Positions 1 through 8,124 of a stretch of DNA of 37,549 nt are shown here, piece after piece. This stretch comes from Chitinophaga pinensis (GTDB lineage Bacteria; Bacteroidota; Bacteroidia; AKYH767-A; OLB10). The position numbers and the translations under genes are program-made. Below the pieces are notes generated by a model. It had not been told where the DNA came from. It searched no databases and saw nothing but the letters and a program-made list of their open reading frames with translations. Where the stretch lies: the NCBI GenBank assembly GCA_943332105.1, contig CALQOD010000017.1, forward strand, positions 1 through 37,549, given 5' to 3'. The stretch's first letter is position 1; each line of letters starts with the position of its first letter.

Positions 1-1
1 G

Positions 2-1822
2 TTAACAGGACATTCATTAATTCACAATTTATATTTTCAACTGATTCTGACAAGTATCGTATATGCAATTGGCATTATACATTTTGGAAAAAGCGCTGCT
101 GGTTCATTATTACAATTGAGACCTAATATGGATGTATTAATCATGATGGGAGCATCGACCTCCTTCATTTATAGCATTGCAGGTTTTTATTTATCTGATT
201 CTCCTCAAGCATGGATGAATTATAATTTTTTTGAAACCTGCGCATCAATTATCACATTTGTTTTAATCGGGAATTTAATTGAAGAAAAAAGTCTTAAAAA
301 AACCAACGTTGCAATTTCTTCTTTAATAAAGATGCAACCTTTAAAAGCAAGGCGCATTACGAATGCCTATTCCAATAATGAAGGATTTGTTGAAGTGACT
401 ATTGATTTATTGAATCCTAATGATTTGATATTGGTTAATGCAGGAGATAAAATTCCCGCTGATGGATTAATATATGATGGATACGCATTAATTGATACAG
501 CTGCATTAACAGGAGAATCAATTCCGGATTCGAAAGCTATCAATGATCGAGTTTTTGCTGGAACAATTTTAATAGAAGGATCTATTAAATTTATTGTAGA
601 AAAATGTGGGAATGCTACTACTTTATCCAGCATGATTGAATTAGTAAAAAAATCAACTTTTAAAAAACCCAAGATTCAAAAACTAAGTGATCAAATAAGT
701 GTAGTATTTGTACCTACTGTTATCGGAATTGCATTAATTACTTTTTTAATAAATCATTTTGTATTTGACCTTTCCACAACACTATCAACGCTAAGAGCAA
801 TTGCAGTATTAGTAATATCTTGTCCATGTGCGATGGGCTTAGCAATCCCAACAGCTGTTGCAGTTAGTATCGGAAATGCTGCTAGAAAGGGAATACTAAT
901 AAAAGGTGGTGACATATTCGACAAATTAGAATCCATAGAGGAAATTGTTTTTGATAAAACAGGAACATTAACAACTGGTGAATTTAAAATTGAAAAAATA
1001 AATTACACTAACAATGATGAATTAACCCCATCCATTTTATTTCAACTAGAACAATACTCCAGTCATCCAATTTCTAAATCCATAATTCATCATTTACAGG
1101 AACAGAATACATTATTTTCAACAATTAGTTTTAAAGAAATTAAAGAAGTTAAAGGAAAAGGAATTATTGCAACTGATAAGGAAAATAACGAGTATTACTT
1201 AGGAAGCGGGAAATTCGCTCCTGTTCCAACGGACGCAAATTATCAGGTTTATTTATTTAAAAATAAAGAGCTACTCGCCTTTATTGCATTAAAGGATGAA
1301 ATCAGAAAAGAGGCTAAAGAAATTATCAATTGGATAAAATCACAAAATATAAAAACCACTCTACTTAGTGGAGATATATTAAACAGATGTAATGACATTG
1401 CAAGCGAATTAGGCATAGACAATGTACTTGCACAACAATTACCGACGGATAAGGCGAAGTACATTGAAGAAAAATCTAAAATGTATTCAATAGCCATGAT
1501 AGGAGATGGAATTAATGATGCTGCTGCCTTAAGTTTAGCCAATTTAAGCATTGCAATTGGTGATGGAAGCGCTATAGCAATTAACAGTGGAGAAATAATA
1601 TTAATGACGAAAACACCGCTACTAGGAATTAAAAGAATTAAAGAATTAGCTTTGTCGACGAATATGATAATAAAGCAAAATTTATTTTGGGCATTTATTT
1701 ATAATATTTTAGCCATACCATTCGCTGCGATGGGATATTTACATCCAATGATTGCGTCGTTATCGATGGGTTTTTCTGATGTAATTGTTATAGGAAATTC
1801 ATTAAGACTTAAAAACAAATAA
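2..1822 (+). CDS. copA: Copper-type P1B heavy-metal ATPase, 5' truncated by the window edge
   Basis: Inner-membrane ATP-driven exporter of Cu(I) or a similar soft metal. The frame is open from base 2, so the N-terminal metal-binding part and first helices lie outside the window; the TTG at 116 is internal, inside the conserved PNMD segment. Visible in order: membrane pair, actuator-domain TGES (509-520), membrane CPC (821-829), phosphorylation loop DKTGT (953-967), an SHP motif in the nucleotide domain, GDGIND (1502-1519), and the last two helices with the YN pair and MGFSD. The CPC, YN and Met of the final helices fit the Cu(I) class. The second Ser of the usual MxxSS is Asp here. The next gene begins at the base after the stop, so the two are probably co-transcribed. 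A FixI/CcoI-like role in oxidase assembly is possible; family assignment is firm, metal is inferred. Confidence 0.9.
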   Translation, partial: LTGHSLIHNLYFQLILTSIVYAIGIIHFGKSAAGSLLQLRPNMDVLIMMGASTSFIYSIAGFYLSDSPQAWMNYNFFETCASIITFVLIGNLIEEKSLKKTNVAISSLIKMQPLKARRITNAYSNNEGFVEVTIDLLNPNDLILVNAGDKIPADGLIYDGYALIDTAALTGESIPDSKAINDRVFAGTILIEGSIKFIVEKCGNATTLSSMIELVKKSTFKKPKIQKLSDQISVVFVPTVIGIALITFLINHFVFDLSTTLSTLRAIAVLVISCPCAMGLAIPTAVAVSIGNAARKGILIKGGDIFDKLESIEEIVFDKTGTLTTGEFKIEKINYTNNDELTPSILFQLEQYSSHPISKSIIHHLQEQNTLFSTISFKEIKEVKGKGIIATDKENNEYYLGSGKFAPVPTDANYQVYLFKNKELLAFIALKDEIRKEAKEIINWIKSQNIKTTLLSGDILNRCNDIASELGIDNVLAQQLPTDKAKYIEEKSKMYSIAMIGDGINDAAALSLANLSIAIGDGSAIAINSGEIILMTKTPLLGIKRIKELALSTNMIIKQNLFWAFIYNILAIPFAAMGYLHPMIASLSMGFSDVIVIGNSLRLKNK

Positions 1823-3118
1823 GTGCTAAAAATAGCTAGCAGAATAACTCCATCGAATTACCTTCAGTTCTTTCAAATTGCAAGGTATGCAGGATTGTTT
1901 TTATCTGGAGTTTTTCTGGCAAAATTTGGGGTTTCAATAAATATAATTGGTCAGTATGAATTCATTCTTTTTTTAAGTGGAATCATAAGTTTTTTTTGGA
2001 TTGGCGGAGTATTTCAAACTGTTTTATCTACCTATCATTCATGTGACAACAAGATTGAATTACTAAGTAAAACAATCAGTGCACAATTAGCATTGGGTTT
2101 AATTAGCTCCTTGCTTGCATTTTTATACTTAGTATTTATCGATAAAAAAAACAACTTCAATTATCAAACAATTATTGCTATAACCGTTTATCTTTTATTA
2201 AACACATTAACATTTTTCAACGAAAACTATTATCTGATAAAAGAAAAATATAATAAGTTAACTTTATACGCTATTGGCAATTTCAGTTTACAAATTCTAG
2301 CTATTTTAATAGTAATTATTGTTGATCCTAGTATTAAAAATTTCATTTATGCTTTATTGTGCATTTCCATTTGGAAAACTATAATATTAATGTACAATTT
2401 ATGGGTAGAAAAAATCAAAGTAAGTTTAATACCAGATATTGGTTTTTTAAAACTTTGTAGTCCGCTGATAGCAGGAATACTTATCAGTGGATCGTCGGAT
2501 TATATCGACAGTTTTTTAGTCTTACATAACTTCGGTAGCGAATCGTTTGCAATTTTCAAATTCGGAGCAAAAGAATTTCCATTATCATTGCTATTGGCAA
2601 ATTCATTAAGCATGGCAATGATTCCATCTATTGTAAAAAAAGAAAATATTAATGATGGCATAAATGAACTCAAATCTCAGGGCGAAAGATTAATGAATAT
2701 ACTCTTCCCTATTACATGGGTGTTTTTAATATCAAGTAAGTACTTATATCCGATAATATTCAGCTCTCAATTTTCAGATAGTGCCGCTATATTTAATGTT
2801 TATTTACTGCTAGTTATTAGCAGGACAATTTTTCCTCAAACGGTTGTAATGGCCTCACAGCGCCGTGATATCATCTTAAATACAGCCTATTGGGAAATCA
2901 CCATAAACGTATTTTCTAGTCTAATTTTAATGTGGAAATTTGGAATTATTGGAATTGCCTACGGAACAGTGGTTGCATTTTTAAGCGAAAAATTGATTTT
3001 AGCTTATCGCCTTAAAAAATTAAATGTTGATTTTCAACAATATACAAACTTTAGTAAGTGGTTTTTATTCACAGTAATTACGGTTTTACTGTATTTTTTT
3101 GTTGAAAACTTTCTATAG
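1823..3118 (+). CDS. Flippase of the MOP/polysaccharide-export family
   Basis: Predicted inner-membrane lipid-linked oligosaccharide flippase (Wzx-like, MATE/MOP superfamily), 431 residues and almost entirely hydrophobic, with about 12 membrane segments. The N-terminus (ITPSNYLQFFQIARYAGLF followed by a GQYEF segment) is like that of lipopolysaccharide/O-antigen flippases. It starts with GTG directly after the TAA of the P-type ATPase, with no spacer, which suggests translational coupling. No glycosyltransferases or other polysaccharide genes are adjacent in the window, so the substrate is unknown. The gene is AT-rich with ordinary codon use, in contrast to the next gene. No terminator was seen after it. 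Confidence 0.78.
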   Translation: MLKIASRITPSNYLQFFQIARYAGLFLSGVFLAKFGVSINIIGQYEFILFLSGIISFFWIGGVFQTVLSTYHSCDNKIELLSKTISAQLALGLISSLLAFLYLVFIDKKNNFNYQTIIAITVYLLLNTLTFFNENYYLIKEKYNKLTLYAIGNFSLQILAILIVIIVDPSIKNFIYALLCISIWKTIILMYNLWVEKIKVSLIPDIGFLKLCSPLIAGILISGSSDYIDSFLVLHNFGSESFAIFKFGAKEFPLSLLLANSLSMAMIPSIVKKENINDGINELKSQGERLMNILFPITWVFLISSKYLYPIIFSSQFSDSAAIFNVYLLLVISRTIFPQTVVMASQRRDIILNTAYWEITINVFSSLILMWKFGIIGIAYGTVVAFLSEKLILAYRLKKLNVDFQQYTNFSKWFLFTVITVLLYFFVENFL

Positions 3119-3138
3119 GTTAAAATTCATATTTTTAG

Positions 3139-3168
3139 TTGGTAATAAATTAAAAACTATTAGATTTG
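3139..3168 (+). promoter_or_regulatory. Bacteroidota-type promoter of the T9SS Asp-box protein
   Basis: TTG at 3139-3141, a 19-bp spacer, then TAGATTTG at 3161-3168, a full match to the Bacteroidota -7 consensus TAnnTTTG. Transcription would start near 3175, leaving a leader of about 70 nt that is A/C-rich and has no Shine-Dalgarno sequence. It lies in the only sizeable gap before the gene and fits that gene's codon bias, which suggests strong expression. Confidence 0.7.
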
Positions 3169-3243
3169 TCGGTCGGGGGTTTTTACTACTCGAAAACAAT
3201 AAAATTCTTAACAATTAACAATCAATAACCAAAAACCATTAAC

Positions 3244-5163
3244 ATGAAAAAACTACTACTTTGCGGATTCGCATTCTCAGTAGCACTTTCTGTTTCTGCT
3301 CAAGATCGTTTAAGTAACCATGTTACTTTAAAGAATGCGAGTCGTTACAATAAAGTAGCTACAGCTCAAAAGCAAACAACTGGCATCGACAACTACACAC
3401 CAGTTCGTGTACCTGCTGCACCATCAGCAAGTGTTTCTCACTCTTACAGAACAAGCTCAACTCAAACTGAGTTTGTAATTGGAAACACATTGTATGATTT
3501 ACAATCTAACCGTGGACCAGCTCGTCGTATCGTTAACAACGGTGACGGAACTATCTCTGCTGCTTGGACATTCTCAGCTAACCAATCAGGATACCCTGAT
3601 CGTGGTACTGGTTACAACTATTATGATGGATCAGCTTGGGGAGCAATTCCTACAGCTCGTATTGAAGGTGTAAAAACTGGATTTACAAACATGTCTGTAT
3701 CAGGTGGTAATGAGTATACTTTAACTCACAATATTACTGGCGCTGGTGTTTTATTAAAGAGAACAAAAGGTGCTGGTGCTTGGACAACTTACACTCCAGT
3801 AGGTGGAACATCTCCAGGAACTGACGTATGGTTCAGAATGGCAACTGGTGGAGCTAATGGCAACACAGTACATGCTATCGTAAACTCTCAAGGTTCTGGT
3901 ACAACTGCAATCTTAGGTCAAAATGGTCCTTTAACTTACTCTCGTTCACAAGACGGTGGTGTAACTTGGGATGTTCAACACGTTGTATTACCTGGTTGTG
4001 ATGCAGCTTTCTACGCTGGTTTCAGTGCAGAAAACTATAGCATCGATTGCAGTGGAAACACTGTAGTTATTGCTGCTTGCGACCTAATGTGTGATGTTGT
4101 TATGTGGAAATCTACTGACAACGGAACAACTTGGACAAAAACAATTATCGAAGCTGCTCCAATCTCAGATTACAATACAGCTTCTGATTATGCTCCATTA
4201 TTATCTGATGTTGATGGTGACGGCGTAGCTGATACTATCTTATCAAATGCAGGTGATATGAACGTAACATTAGATAACAACGGAATAGTTCACGCTACGT
4301 GGAGCTTAATGCGTTGTTTAGATGATGATACAACTGCTGGTACTTCATTAGGAGTATTCTTAACAACATCTGGTATCATGTACTGGAACGAAGGTATGTC
4401 AGCTCCAGCTGAAGTTGCTGGTTTAGTTGACCAAAATGGTGACGGACAATTCACATTACCTGCTGGTAACGGAACTGACCTTCCATTTGGCCGTTACGGT
4501 AATGGTGGTTTAACAATTCACCCACAAATTGGATTTGATGGAAATAATAATGTATTCTTAGTTTACTCTGCAGTTTCAGAAGCAACAGATACTATTAACT
4601 ACAATGCAGCATTACGTCATATCTTCTTAACTTACTCTTCTGATATGGGTGCTACATGGTCACTTGGTGAAGATTTAGTTCCTTCAGCTGCACAAGGTGG
4701 TGACGGTGAATACCAAGAAGCTGTTTGGCCATCTATCGCTAAGAACAATGGCAACTTCGTTAATGTAGTTTATCAACGTGATCCATGTCCTGAGTATTTC
4801 GTAAACAATACTTCAGTTTATGGTCCTCAAAACACTTCAACAAACGACATTATCTATGTATCTTGGAATAATGCTGTTGGTGTTTCTGAAATCACGAAAG
4901 CAAACTCATTCTCAATGAGCCAAAACTACCCTAACCCAGTTAACGGTAACACTCGTTTCGAATTGAATTTAAATGCTAATTCTGATGTAACTGTTGAATT
5001 ATACAATGTGTTAGGTAAATTAGTTAAGACTGAAACGTTTACAAGCTTAAATGCTGGTACTAACGTTATCAATTTAGATCTTGCTGGTTTCAACGCAGGA
5101 TTATATACTTACTCTGTAACAGTTGGTGCTGAGAAATTAACTCGTACTTTAATGGTTAAGTAA
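3244..5163 (+). CDS. T9SS-secreted Asp-box (BNR/sialidase-like propeller) protein
   Basis: Secreted or surface protein of 639 residues. It has a Sec signal peptide (MKKLLLCGFAFSVALSVSAQ), then a propeller-like region with Asp-box repeats of the SxDxGxTW form (SQDGGVTW near residue 236, STDNGTTW near 290, SSDMGATW near 465). Two Ca-binding-like loops, DVDGDGVAD near 322 and DQNGDGQF near 396, follow the dockerin/thrombospondin pattern. From about residue 559 (SQNYPNPVNGNTRF) to the end (RTLMVK) is a type A T9SS sorting domain. Codon use is strongly skewed (CGT for Arg, AAC, GGT, GCT) compared with its neighbours, as in highly expressed genes. It is monocistronic, with its own promoter and terminator. 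Catalytic residues of true sialidases were not recognised, so enzyme activity is not claimed. Confidence 0.85.
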   Translation: MKKLLLCGFAFSVALSVSAQDRLSNHVTLKNASRYNKVATAQKQTTGIDNYTPVRVPAAPSASVSHSYRTSSTQTEFVIGNTLYDLQSNRGPARRIVNNGDGTISAAWTFSANQSGYPDRGTGYNYYDGSAWGAIPTARIEGVKTGFTNMSVSGGNEYTLTHNITGAGVLLKRTKGAGAWTTYTPVGGTSPGTDVWFRMATGGANGNTVHAIVNSQGSGTTAILGQNGPLTYSRSQDGGVTWDVQHVVLPGCDAAFYAGFSAENYSIDCSGNTVVIAACDLMCDVVMWKSTDNGTTWTKTIIEAAPISDYNTASDYAPLLSDVDGDGVADTILSNAGDMNVTLDNNGIVHATWSLMRCLDDDTTAGTSLGVFLTTSGIMYWNEGMSAPAEVAGLVDQNGDGQFTLPAGNGTDLPFGRYGNGGLTIHPQIGFDGNNNVFLVYSAVSEATDTINYNAALRHIFLTYSSDMGATWSLGEDLVPSAAQGGDGEYQEAVWPSIAKNNGNFVNVVYQRDPCPEYFVNNTSVYGPQNTSTNDIIYVSWNNAVGVSEITKANSFSMSQNYPNPVNGNTRFELNLNANSDVTVELYNVLGKLVKTETFTSLNAGTNVINLDLAGFNAGLYTYSVTVGAEKLTRTLMVK

Positions 5164-5182
5164 TTAGTATATCACTGATAAT

Positions 5183-5216
5183 AAAAAACCCTGTAGTGAA
5201 AACTACAGGGTTTTTT
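5183..5216. terminator. Bidirectional rho-independent terminator
   Basis: Perfect 9-bp stem CCCTGTAGT / ACTACAGGG (5189-5197 and 5202-5210) with a GAAA loop, flanked by six A on the left and six T on the right. It can therefore stop the plus-strand T9SS gene and also the convergent bshB1 transcript. Confidence 0.9.
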
Positions 5217-5240
5217 ATTGCTTATAATTTTTTTGTTTAT

Positions 5241-5966
5241 CTACTTGATGTCAAATAAAGAATTCAATCCTATCAATCTTTCAATTAAAAATCCTTCTCC
5301 AAATTTCGAGTTTATCGGACGACCATAATCTAAACCTCTTGCCATAACAAAATCCATAAACTCTTTAGTAGATATTAACGTTTGAGGTTCATTCTGGTCC
5401 TGATCTAGTGAAAAAAACTGACTTTTAAATGCACCAATCGCAGATAACTTCTTATCAAGATACTTTTCTACATCCACAACAAAATCAGGTTTGTGATAAT
5501 AATCCTGGATATAATGATAGACAGCATTTGGCCTCCATTCTTTTTGTGCTATTCCATCATAAACTGTTTCTATCTTTCTCAATCCAGCTAAAAAGCAAGC
5601 TGTTGAAACCAGTTTACTTGCTTTACCATGATCTGTATGTCTATCATTGATTACATTACATAAAACAACTTCTGGTTGAAAATAACGAATCCATTTTATC
5701 ACTTCCAATTGGCTTACCTCATTATCTAGAAAAAATCCATCGCGAAGTCCTAAATTCATTCGCATTTCAACACCTAAAATACGAGCGCTTTCAATTGCTT
5801 CCTTATCTCGAACATCAGCATTGCCTCTCGAGCCCAATTCACCACGGGTTAAGTCGATAATGCCAACCTTTTTTCCATTGGCTACTTCCATTGCAATTGT
5901 TCCACCTGCACCTAACTCCACATCGTCGGGATGAGCACCAAAGGCTAAAATATCGAGCTTTATCAT
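5241..5966 (-). CDS. bshB1: Bacillithiol biosynthesis deacetylase BshB1
   Basis: Zn-dependent LmbE-family (PIG-L) deacetylase of 241 residues, the usual size. It removes the acetyl group from GlcNAc-malate in bacillithiol synthesis, the low-molecular-weight thiol pathway. The metal site is visible: AHPDD at residues 11-15 and the later RHTDHGKA, which carries the HxxH pair, preceded by the family's typical LTRGELGSRG and the LGLRDGFF segment. It stands alone, convergent with the T9SS gene and divergent from the ccm operon; bshA and bshC are not in the window. Deacetylation of other N-acetylglucosamine conjugates is an alternative. Confidence 0.88.
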   Translation of the reverse strand: MIKLDILAFGAHPDDVELGAGGTIAMEVANGKKVGIIDLTRGELGSRGNADVRDKEAIESARILGVEMRMNLGLRDGFFLDNEVSQLEVIKWIRYFQPEVVLCNVINDRHTDHGKASKLVSTACFLAGLRKIETVYDGIAQKEWRPNAVYHYIQDYYHKPDFVVDVEKYLDKKLSAIGAFKSQFFSLDQDQNEPQTLISTKEFMDFVMARGLDYGRPINSKFGEGFLIERLIGLNSLFDIK

Positions 5967-6046
5967 TGTTGAAAATTTAAAAATTTATCTTAAAATTGAA
6001 AACAAACCCATCCAAATGAAAGATTCACTTTTTCGATTCTATTTTG

Positions 6047-6078
6047 TTGCAATATTATTAAATTAAATAGCACCTTTG
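6047..6078 (+). promoter_or_regulatory. Candidate promoter of the ccm operon
   Basis: TTG (6047-6049), 21-bp spacer, CACCTTTG (6071-6078), one mismatch from TAnnTTTG. Transcription would start around 6083-6085, so ccmB (ATG 6086) would be leaderless or nearly so. Confidence 0.5.
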
Positions 6079-6085
6079 CAATCAA

Positions 6086-6748
6086 ATGTCTTTTACTCGT
6101 AAAGTTGCTCAATTAGTGCTTTTAGAAGCCAGGTTAGAATGGAAAAACAAACAATCCATTACCGCACTGCTTATTTATTCGCTAGCTAGCATTTTTGTTA
6201 CCTACCTCGCCTTTCAACAAACAATCGATTTAACAACATGGAATTCCTTGTTTTGGCTTATTATGTTGTTCGCTTCAACAAACGCAATTGCTAAAAGCTT
6301 TTTGCAAGATTCAAAAGGACTACAACTTTACTATTACAGTATGCTTTCTCCTAAGCATTTAATTCTTTCAAAGATCATCTATAATCTCATATTGCTTAGT
6401 GGACTATCACTCGTCAACTTTTTTATATTTCAGCTTATATTTCCAATTAGTATTGACCAAACAGCTCAATATCTGCTGAGTATTTTATTGGGCTCCATTG
6501 GATTATCTACGGTATTAACGATGGTTGCAGGTATTGTATCAAAAGCCAATAACAACGCAGCATTACTAGCCATTTTAGGATTCCCGTTACTATTTCCACT
6601 TTTAAGTATCATTATACAATGTTCGATGAATGCCATTAACGGTTTCGATTGGATGGTTAATCAGCAATTGTTTATCGTACTCATCAGTTTAAATTTAATT
6701 ACCGTACTCCTATCCTACTTACTGTTTCCTTATCTTTGGCGTGAATAA
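6086..6748 (+). CDS. ccmB: Heme exporter protein B (CcmB)
   Basis: Membrane subunit of the CcmAB(C) ABC-type complex that drives release of heme-loaded CcmE in System I cytochrome c maturation. 220 residues with about six membrane segments. The N-terminal LLEARLEWKNKQSI and the SFLQDSKGLQLYYY...SPKHLILSKI segments are family features. It is the first gene of a ccmB-C-D-E-F operon. The partner ATPase CcmA is not in the window and must be elsewhere if the system works in the classical way. Confidence 0.88.
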   Translation: MSFTRKVAQLVLLEARLEWKNKQSITALLIYSLASIFVTYLAFQQTIDLTTWNSLFWLIMLFASTNAIAKSFLQDSKGLQLYYYSMLSPKHLILSKIIYNLILLSGLSLVNFFIFQLIFPISIDQTAQYLLSILLGSIGLSTVLTMVAGIVSKANNNAALLAILGFPLLFPLLSIIIQCSMNAINGFDWMVNQQLFIVLISLNLITVLLSYLLFPYLWRE

Positions 6749-6749
6749 A

Positions 6750-7439
6750 ATGGACTCGTTTTACAAAAATAAAATTGCTCGTGCGTGGTGGTGGAAAATC
6801 ATCGCAATCGTGTGTTTAGTGTACACCTGCTATTACGGTTTTATAGGCGAAGTACCTGCAATGGTTGTATTGCATGAAACAATTCGAAACCTTTATTTTC
6901 ATGTAACAATGTGGATGGCAATGATGCTATTGATGTTAATCAATGCTATCTATTCCATAAAATATTTGAGTAGTTTAAATCGCTATCACGACATTGTTGC
7001 TGAAGAGTCAGGTAAAATGGCAATGGTATTTGCTGCAGCTGGTTTGATAACAGGAATGGTTTGGGCTAATTATACTTGGGGCGCACCTTGGACGAATGAT
7101 CCGCAGTTAAATGGGACTGCTGCAACTATTTTAATGTATGCGGCTTACTTTATCTTACGAAATGCAATTCCTGATGAAAATAAAAAGGCAAAAGTTGCTA
7201 GTGTATATGCGATTTTTGCGTTTGTGATGATGTTTGTATTCATCATGGTTATTCCTAAAATGTACAATTCACTTCATCCAGGCAAAGGAGGCAATCCGGG
7301 TTTCAATAAATACGATTTAGACTCTAACATGCGCATGGTCTTTTATCCTGCGGTGATAGGCTGGTGTTTATTAGGAACATGGTTAATGAGCTTAAAAGTT
7401 CGTATCCGAAGAATAAAAGAAATTACTGAAGAAAATTAA
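6750..7439 (+). CDS. ccmC: Heme-handling protein C (CcmC, HCP family)
   Basis: Six-helix inner-membrane protein that loads heme onto CcmE. The WWD-type periplasmic loop appears as WGAPWTNDPQLNG, with the flanking conserved His near HETIRNLYFHV and later in SLHPG. 229 residues from ATG 6750, one base after the ccmB stop; an in-frame GTG at 6741 inside ccmB would add three residues. ATG is preferred because it gives the tight stop-start junction. The WWD loop is shorter and more divergent than in proteobacteria, as is usual for Bacteroidota. Confidence 0.88.
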   Translation: MDSFYKNKIARAWWWKIIAIVCLVYTCYYGFIGEVPAMVVLHETIRNLYFHVTMWMAMMLLMLINAIYSIKYLSSLNRYHDIVAEESGKMAMVFAAAGLITGMVWANYTWGAPWTNDPQLNGTAATILMYAAYFILRNAIPDENKKAKVASVYAIFAFVMMFVFIMVIPKMYNSLHPGKGGNPGFNKYDLDSNMRMVFYPAVIGWCLLGTWLMSLKVRIRRIKEITEEN

Positions 7440-7441
7440 TT

Positions 7442-7663
7442 ATGAAAAAAACAATTATTCTCTCCATACTGTTCTTGTTTATGTTAGTTTCAGCACATGC
7501 ACAAGACACTAACCAAGTAGATATGGCAGATGCGCTTTATGCGAATGGGAAAATTTATGTTGTTGCAATAGTTGCGGCTATCGTTATTACAATTCTTACT
7601 GCTTATGTTGTTTTGATAGATAGAAAAGTAACTAAGCTCGAAGAAAAAATTAATCAGAAATAA
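7442..7663 (+). CDS. CcmD-family small membrane protein
   Basis: 73 residues: an N-terminal hydrophobic signal-like segment ending near AHAQ, a short acidic periplasmic piece, one membrane helix (YVVAIVAAIVITILTAYVVL) and a charged tail ending EEKINQK. This fits the CcmD-like proteins that sit between ccmC and ccmE in Bacteroidota, where they help release holo-CcmE. The call rests on position and layout as much as on sequence. The cleavable signal is unusual compared with proteobacterial CcmD, which has a single anchor. Confidence 0.7.
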   Translation: MKKTIILSILFLFMLVSAHAQDTNQVDMADALYANGKIYVVAIVAAIVITILTAYVVLIDRKVTKLEEKINQK

Positions 7664-7689
7664 AATCACTTTTGATTCTTTAAATCGAA

Positions 7690-8106
7690 ATGAAAAAAAT
7701 ACACATCGCCTTAATAGTTTTGATCGCCATTTTATTGGGCGTTATTATAAGCACGGTAAGTGAATCCGGGACCTATGTTAGTTTTAAAACAGCTGCGGAA
7801 AAACCAGGTAGCACGTATCATATAATTGGCAAGGTAAATCTTGACAAAGAATTTATTTATAATCCGGAGAAAGATGCTAATGTGTTTGGCTTTTACATGA
7901 CAGATACTATTGGAACTGAAAAGAAAGTTCTATTCAACGGAACAAAACCACAAGACTTCGAAAAAGCAGAACGCATTGTGGTAGTTGGAAAAATGAAAGG
8001 AGAAGAGTTTATAGCATCGCAGGTTTTAATGAAATGTCCTTCGAAATATAATAAAGCAGGAGAAGAAGAAGGTGAAGATTCGAGTAATGGTTCACAAAGA
8101 CCATAA
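7690..8106 (+). CDS. ccmE: Heme chaperone CcmE, CxxxY type
   Basis: Membrane-anchored periplasmic heme chaperone of System I. The N-terminal anchor (residues 4-22) is followed by an OB-fold domain (TYHIIGKVN...FYMTDTIG...VLFNGTKP...ERIVVVGKM). Near the C-terminus is KCPSKY: Cys116 replaces the His that binds heme covalently in the classical HxxxY motif, with Tyr120 kept. CxxxY CcmE is known from archaea and some bacteria and marks a variant System I. The tail is acidic and Ser/Gly-rich. It lies between the CcmD-like gene and ccmF, 26 bp after the former. Confidence 0.88.
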   Translation: MKKIHIALIVLIAILLGVIISTVSESGTYVSFKTAAEKPGSTYHIIGKVNLDKEFIYNPEKDANVFGFYMTDTIGTEKKVLFNGTKPQDFEKAERIVVVGKMKGEEFIASQVLMKCPSKYNKAGEEEGEDSSNGSQRP

Positions 8107-8124
8107 TAATTTAAGAAAACATTG

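Noticed and set aside
116-118. TTG at 116 as start of the P-type ATPase
   Set aside because: The frame is open upstream to the window edge with hydrophobic, membrane-like sequence, and PNMD is an internal family motif.
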